Assembly: GCA_035501575.1 (NCBI GenBank)
Contig: DATJVZ010000243.1
Coordinates: 1 to 8,114, forward strand
Direction: 5' to 3'
Length of the DNA stretch: 8,114 nucleotides
From: JAFAGX01 sp035501575
Lineage (GTDB): Bacteria; Acidobacteriota; Terriglobia; Terriglobales; Acidobacteriaceae
Shown: one piece after another, positions 6,207 to 8,114 of the stretch
Layout of the letters: each line of letters begins with the position of its first letter
Numbering within the stretch: position 1 is the first letter of the stretch
Translations under genes and position numbers: made by a program
Notes under the pieces: model-generated
Seen by the model: only the letters and a program-made list of their open reading frames with translations
The model's database searches: none
What the model was told of the DNA's origin: nothing

Positions 6207-6267
6207 GCGGTTGTGGATGTTTCTATAAATGCGCTCGACGCACGATACGGCCGGACCGGGAGAGATT

Positions 6268-7395
6268 TTAAGAACCCTGGCCTTGGCCAGGCGGCAAGAT
6301 GCGGAGAAGTCTTTTCATCGCCCATCGTGCATGCTCCGCCACGACTGGGTCGTCGCCTGCTGCCAACTTCTCGAGTACGGGCACGAACCGCCGCTCGCCG
6401 CTATTGCCCATGGCGATCGCGGCGTTTCTCCGCATCCCGGTGCGCTTGGCGCGGCGAATGGGCGAACCCCGAAATCTCCGGCGAAATTCCTCCCCCGTGA
6501 TCTCGGCCAGCCACTCGAGCGCCGGATTGACCAGCCCTTCCCGCGGGTGAAATTCAGCCGCCGAGGTCACCGGCGCTTTGCGGTTCCAGGGGCAAACATC
6601 CTGGCAAATGTCACAGCCAAAAACGTGCCGGCCGATTCCGTCCCGCATGCTTTCCGCTATGCTGCCGCGCTTTTCGATGGTGAGGTAGGCAATGCATCGG
6701 TTGGAGTCTAGGTGGTAAGGTTCGAGCAATGCGTGGGTTGGGCAGGCGTCGATACAGCGCGTACAGGTGCCGCAGCGATCAGGCGATGGCACGTCAGCCG
6801 TAAGATCAATCGAGACGAGAATCACTCCGAGAAAGAGCCACGACCCCACTTTTTGATTCAGGACGCAGGTATTCTTCCCGATCCAACCGATCCCCGCATA
6901 CTTCGCGTAGACGCGCTCGACCAGAGGACCGGTATCCACGTAGCAGCGAGTTTCGAGTGCCGGCATGTCCCCGAGCTTGGAGAAGGCCGGCCCAGCTTGC
7001 GCGGCAACGGCTTCCCTGAGACCGACCTCCACCTGACGAAGTCTTCCCATGACTGCTTGGTGGTAATCCTCGCGGCTCCACGCATAACGGGAAATCCATC
7101 CGCGCTGAGGAGTGTCGGCGTGGATGGAGTAGGGATGAGCCGTGTTGTAATTGAGAGCGCAGACGATCACGCTGCGCGCCCAAGGCACAACCGCGAGCAG
7201 GTTCGCTCGCTTGAGATTTCCCGCCTCGTTGCGGGCTTCCATGTATTTCATCTCGCCCGCATAGCCATCGGCAATCCATTGAGGGAAGTAGTCTAGCTCA
7301 CGAAAATTCGCAACCGGGGCAATTCCGGCCAGTTCGAAGCCGGCTCTGGACGCTGCTTGCTTCACCACGTTGGCGAGTTCGCTAGCCTGGAGCAT
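6268..7395 (-). CDS. queG: Epoxyqueuosine reductase QueG
   Basis: A 375-residue protein, a normal length for the family. QueG is a cytoplasmic, cobalamin-dependent iron-sulfur enzyme that reduces epoxyqueuosine to queuosine at position 34 of tRNAs with GUN anticodons, the last step of queuosine synthesis. The N-terminal cobalamin-binding part carries CYVDTGPLVER (151-161); its Asp154 matches the conserved acid proposed to donate the proton. GIGWIGKNT (168-176) is also typical. Two [4Fe-4S] clusters are indicated by C208-x2-C211-x2-C214-x3-C218-P, C234 and C261-x2-C264-x3-C268-P (the CDICQDVCPWN signature). The C-terminal part (about 315-365) is helical and HEAT-like, as expected for tRNA binding. 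All key residues are present, so the gene looks functional. No other queuosine gene is in the window. The ATG at 7395 has no Shine-Dalgarno site but follows a strong extended -10 element. Confidence 0.97.
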   Translation of the reverse strand: MLQASELANVVKQAASRAGFELAGIAPVANFRELDYFPQWIADGYAGEMKYMEARNEAGNLKRANLLAVVPWARSVIVCALNYNTAHPYSIHADTPQRGWISRYAWSREDYHQAVMGRLRQVEVGLREAVAAQAGPAFSKLGDMPALETRCYVDTGPLVERVYAKYAGIGWIGKNTCVLNQKVGSWLFLGVILVSIDLTADVPSPDRCGTCTRCIDACPTHALLEPYHLDSNRCIAYLTIEKRGSIAESMRDGIGRHVFGCDICQDVCPWNRKAPVTSAAEFHPREGLVNPALEWLAEITGEEFRRRFRGSPIRRAKRTGMRRNAAIAMGNSGERRFVPVLEKLAAGDDPVVAEHARWAMKRLLRILPPGQGQGS

Positions 7396-7404
7396 CCGAG
7401 CTTC

Positions 7405-7413
7405 ATTATCCCA
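7405..7413 (-). promoter_or_regulatory. Extended -10 promoter element of queG
   Basis: The minus strand reads TGG-GATAAT, an extended -10 (TGn plus five of six consensus bases). It ends 9 nt before the queG ATG, which puts the transcript start about one to four bases from the start codon and so predicts a leaderless or nearly leaderless mRNA. No good -35 is visible, as is usual for extended -10 promoters. This suggests queG has its own promoter although the gene upstream (7508-8114) runs in the same direction 112 bp away. Confidence 0.5.
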
Positions 7414-7507
7414 GCTTTACCGAGAAATCAGCGAACTTCAGGAGCAGAGTGGGAGAGAGGATGCGGACGCCGGAGAGCCCGCACTAGGGGTCGTACCAGG
7501 TGCCTAT

Positions 7508-8114
7508 CTACTTTGGTTTGAAGATCATCCCCGAACTCGATTTGCCGCTCATCACAGCCACGAAGGGGTGTTCAAAATGCAGATGCCGCACGCACCCGTG
7601 TTCCTCGGCCGCAGGTTGCGAAGCCAGCCACTGCCAGTCTACAAATCCCTCGCCCGCGTCGGGATTGACCGTGAAGTATCCCACTTGAAAGGCGGTGAGG
7701 TTCTGAAAGAAGTGGCTTCCCTGGGAAGGAATCACGCGAAAGTCTCGCAACCCGGCTTCGACGATCACCCGCGCCCCGGAGATTTCGTCCCATTCCACGG
7801 GAATTCCCAGCCAGGGATCGTTCGATCCCCAGCGGCCCACCCCGATCAACACATATGGGATGCCGCTTTCGTTCAACCTGGCATTCAACTGCGCCACGAC
7901 CTCGGTCACTTGCTGGCTTTGGGCCCTTTCAAAGCGATGAAAATCCACCACCACCAGATCGTGCAGCTCGGGAATTCGGCCATTCCCCAGCACCTTGTTG
8001 CTTTGACAGATCAGCTGCTCGGGATCCACGTTCTCCATGCGCAGCTCTTCGCCTTCTCGGGACAACACCAGTGGGCGAATCTGAAGAAATCCAAACTCGG
8101 CTGTCTCGCGCGAG
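7508..8114 (-). CDS. C-terminal part of a PEP/pyruvate-binding (PPDK N-terminal-like) domain protein, runs off right edge
   Basis: The last 201 residues of a larger protein; the frame is open to the right edge with no stop, so the GTG at 8068 is internal and not a start. The first visible residues, ETAEFGFLQIRPLV, match the end of the ATP-grasp-like PEP synthase/pyruvate phosphate dikinase domain, where QIRP closes the nucleotide site. What follows is not the usual PEP-utiliser domain but a module of about 180 residues with GVGRWGSNDPWLGIPVEW (about 91-108) and SQGSHFFQNLTAFQVGYF (about 130-147). I remember this architecture from long uncharacterised proteins of Acidobacteriota and Bacteroidota annotated only as PEP/pyruvate-binding domain proteins; the reaction is not known to me. 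The stop lies 112 bp before queG in the same direction; queG appears to have its own promoter. Confidence 0.85.
   Translation of the reverse strand, partial: SRETAEFGFLQIRPLVLSREGEELRMENVDPEQLICQSNKVLGNGRIPELHDLVVVDFHRFERAQSQQVTEVVAQLNARLNESGIPYVLIGVGRWGSNDPWLGIPVEWDEISGARVIVEAGLRDFRVIPSQGSHFFQNLTAFQVGYFTVNPDAGEGFVDWQWLASQPAAEEHGCVRHLHFEHPFVAVMSGKSSSGMIFKPK

Larger units (their letters stand above)
5942..6267. other. Intergenic region between the lipoprotein gene and queG
   Basis: No believable gene is present. A minus-strand frame at 6089-6325 overlaps the end of queG out of frame and has unremarkable composition. The queG side holds the likely queG terminator (6185-6206). The lipoprotein side holds weak minus-strand promoter-like hexamers and the 10-bp palindrome CAGAATTCTG (5959-5968). 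Smaller hairpins occur in between: ACGAT/ATCGT near 6080-6096, CCCAA/TTGGG at 6122-6137, and GGTG/CACC near 6012-6025. I see no known riboswitch core. The region is lower in GC than its neighbours, as expected for a control region. Confidence 0.5.

Noticed and set aside
6089..6325. 78-residue minus-strand frame overlapping the end of queG
   Set aside because: It overlaps queG out of frame, contains the putative terminator, and shows no coding features.
6712..7296. Long plus-strand frame (194 residues) antisense to queG
   Set aside because: It is a shadow of the queG coding sequence; queG has all its family residues intact.
7462..7483. TGCGG/CCGCA inverted repeat between the right-edge gene and queG as a terminator
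   Set aside because: It has only a 5-bp stem with a 12-base loop and no T-run on either strand.
1..8114. Mobile element, CRISPR array, tRNA or rRNA gene
   Set aside because: No transposase-like frame, terminal inverted repeats with target duplication, regularly spaced short repeats or cloverleaf-like sequence was seen.

Overview
The window looks like a piece of an Acidobacteriota chromosome, most likely Terriglobia or a related class. This assignment is by protein style, not by any marker gene. The pointers are a one-component regulator with an N-terminal winged helix and a putative membrane anchor, a Zn-peptidase-like/TPR exported protein with an extra C-terminal domain, a lipoprotein built of tandem choice-of-anchor-D (ASH) repeats plus a fibronectin III domain, and a PEP/pyruvate-binding-type protein. 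GC is moderately high and coding density is normal. I see no RNA gene, CRISPR array, insertion sequence, phage gene or replication origin.

Layout. (1) Positions 1-486, minus strand: the N-terminal part of a winged-helix transcriptional regulator that runs off the left edge. (2) Positions 506-1348, plus strand: an exported protein of unknown function, head-to-head with the regulator with only 19 bp between the start codons. (3) Positions 1355-3271, minus strand: a secreted peptidase-MA-like/TPR protein, convergent with gene 2 (6 bp between stop codons), in which the zinc-binding histidines appear to be lost. (4) Positions 3374-3778, plus strand: a small four-helix membrane protein, divergent from gene 3. 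(5) Positions 3779-4273: a lower-GC stretch with one doubtful small gene (3893-4168) that has a reasonable promoter and Shine-Dalgarno site. (6) Positions 4274-5941, minus strand: a lipoprotein with four ASH repeats and a C-terminal FN3 domain. (7) Positions 5942-6267: non-coding, containing a likely intrinsic terminator for queG and weak promoter-like signals. (8) Positions 6268-7395, minus strand: queG, epoxyqueuosine reductase. (9) Positions 7508-8114, minus strand: the C-terminal part of a PEP/pyruvate-binding-domain protein that runs off the right edge.

How the genes relate. Only queG has a firm biochemical role (last step of queuosine synthesis in tRNA). The others form no recognisable pathway or operon: orientations alternate and most genes stand alone. 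Three of the firm genes encode exported, lipid-anchored or membrane proteins, in addition to the membrane-anchored regulator. The regulator and the exported protein at 506 share one very short divergent control region, so a regulatory link is possible but unproven. I find no convincing new multi-gene system. The best leads are the degenerate peptidase site, the putative leaderless starts, the three-element alternative hairpin after queG, and the undecided small gene at 3893.
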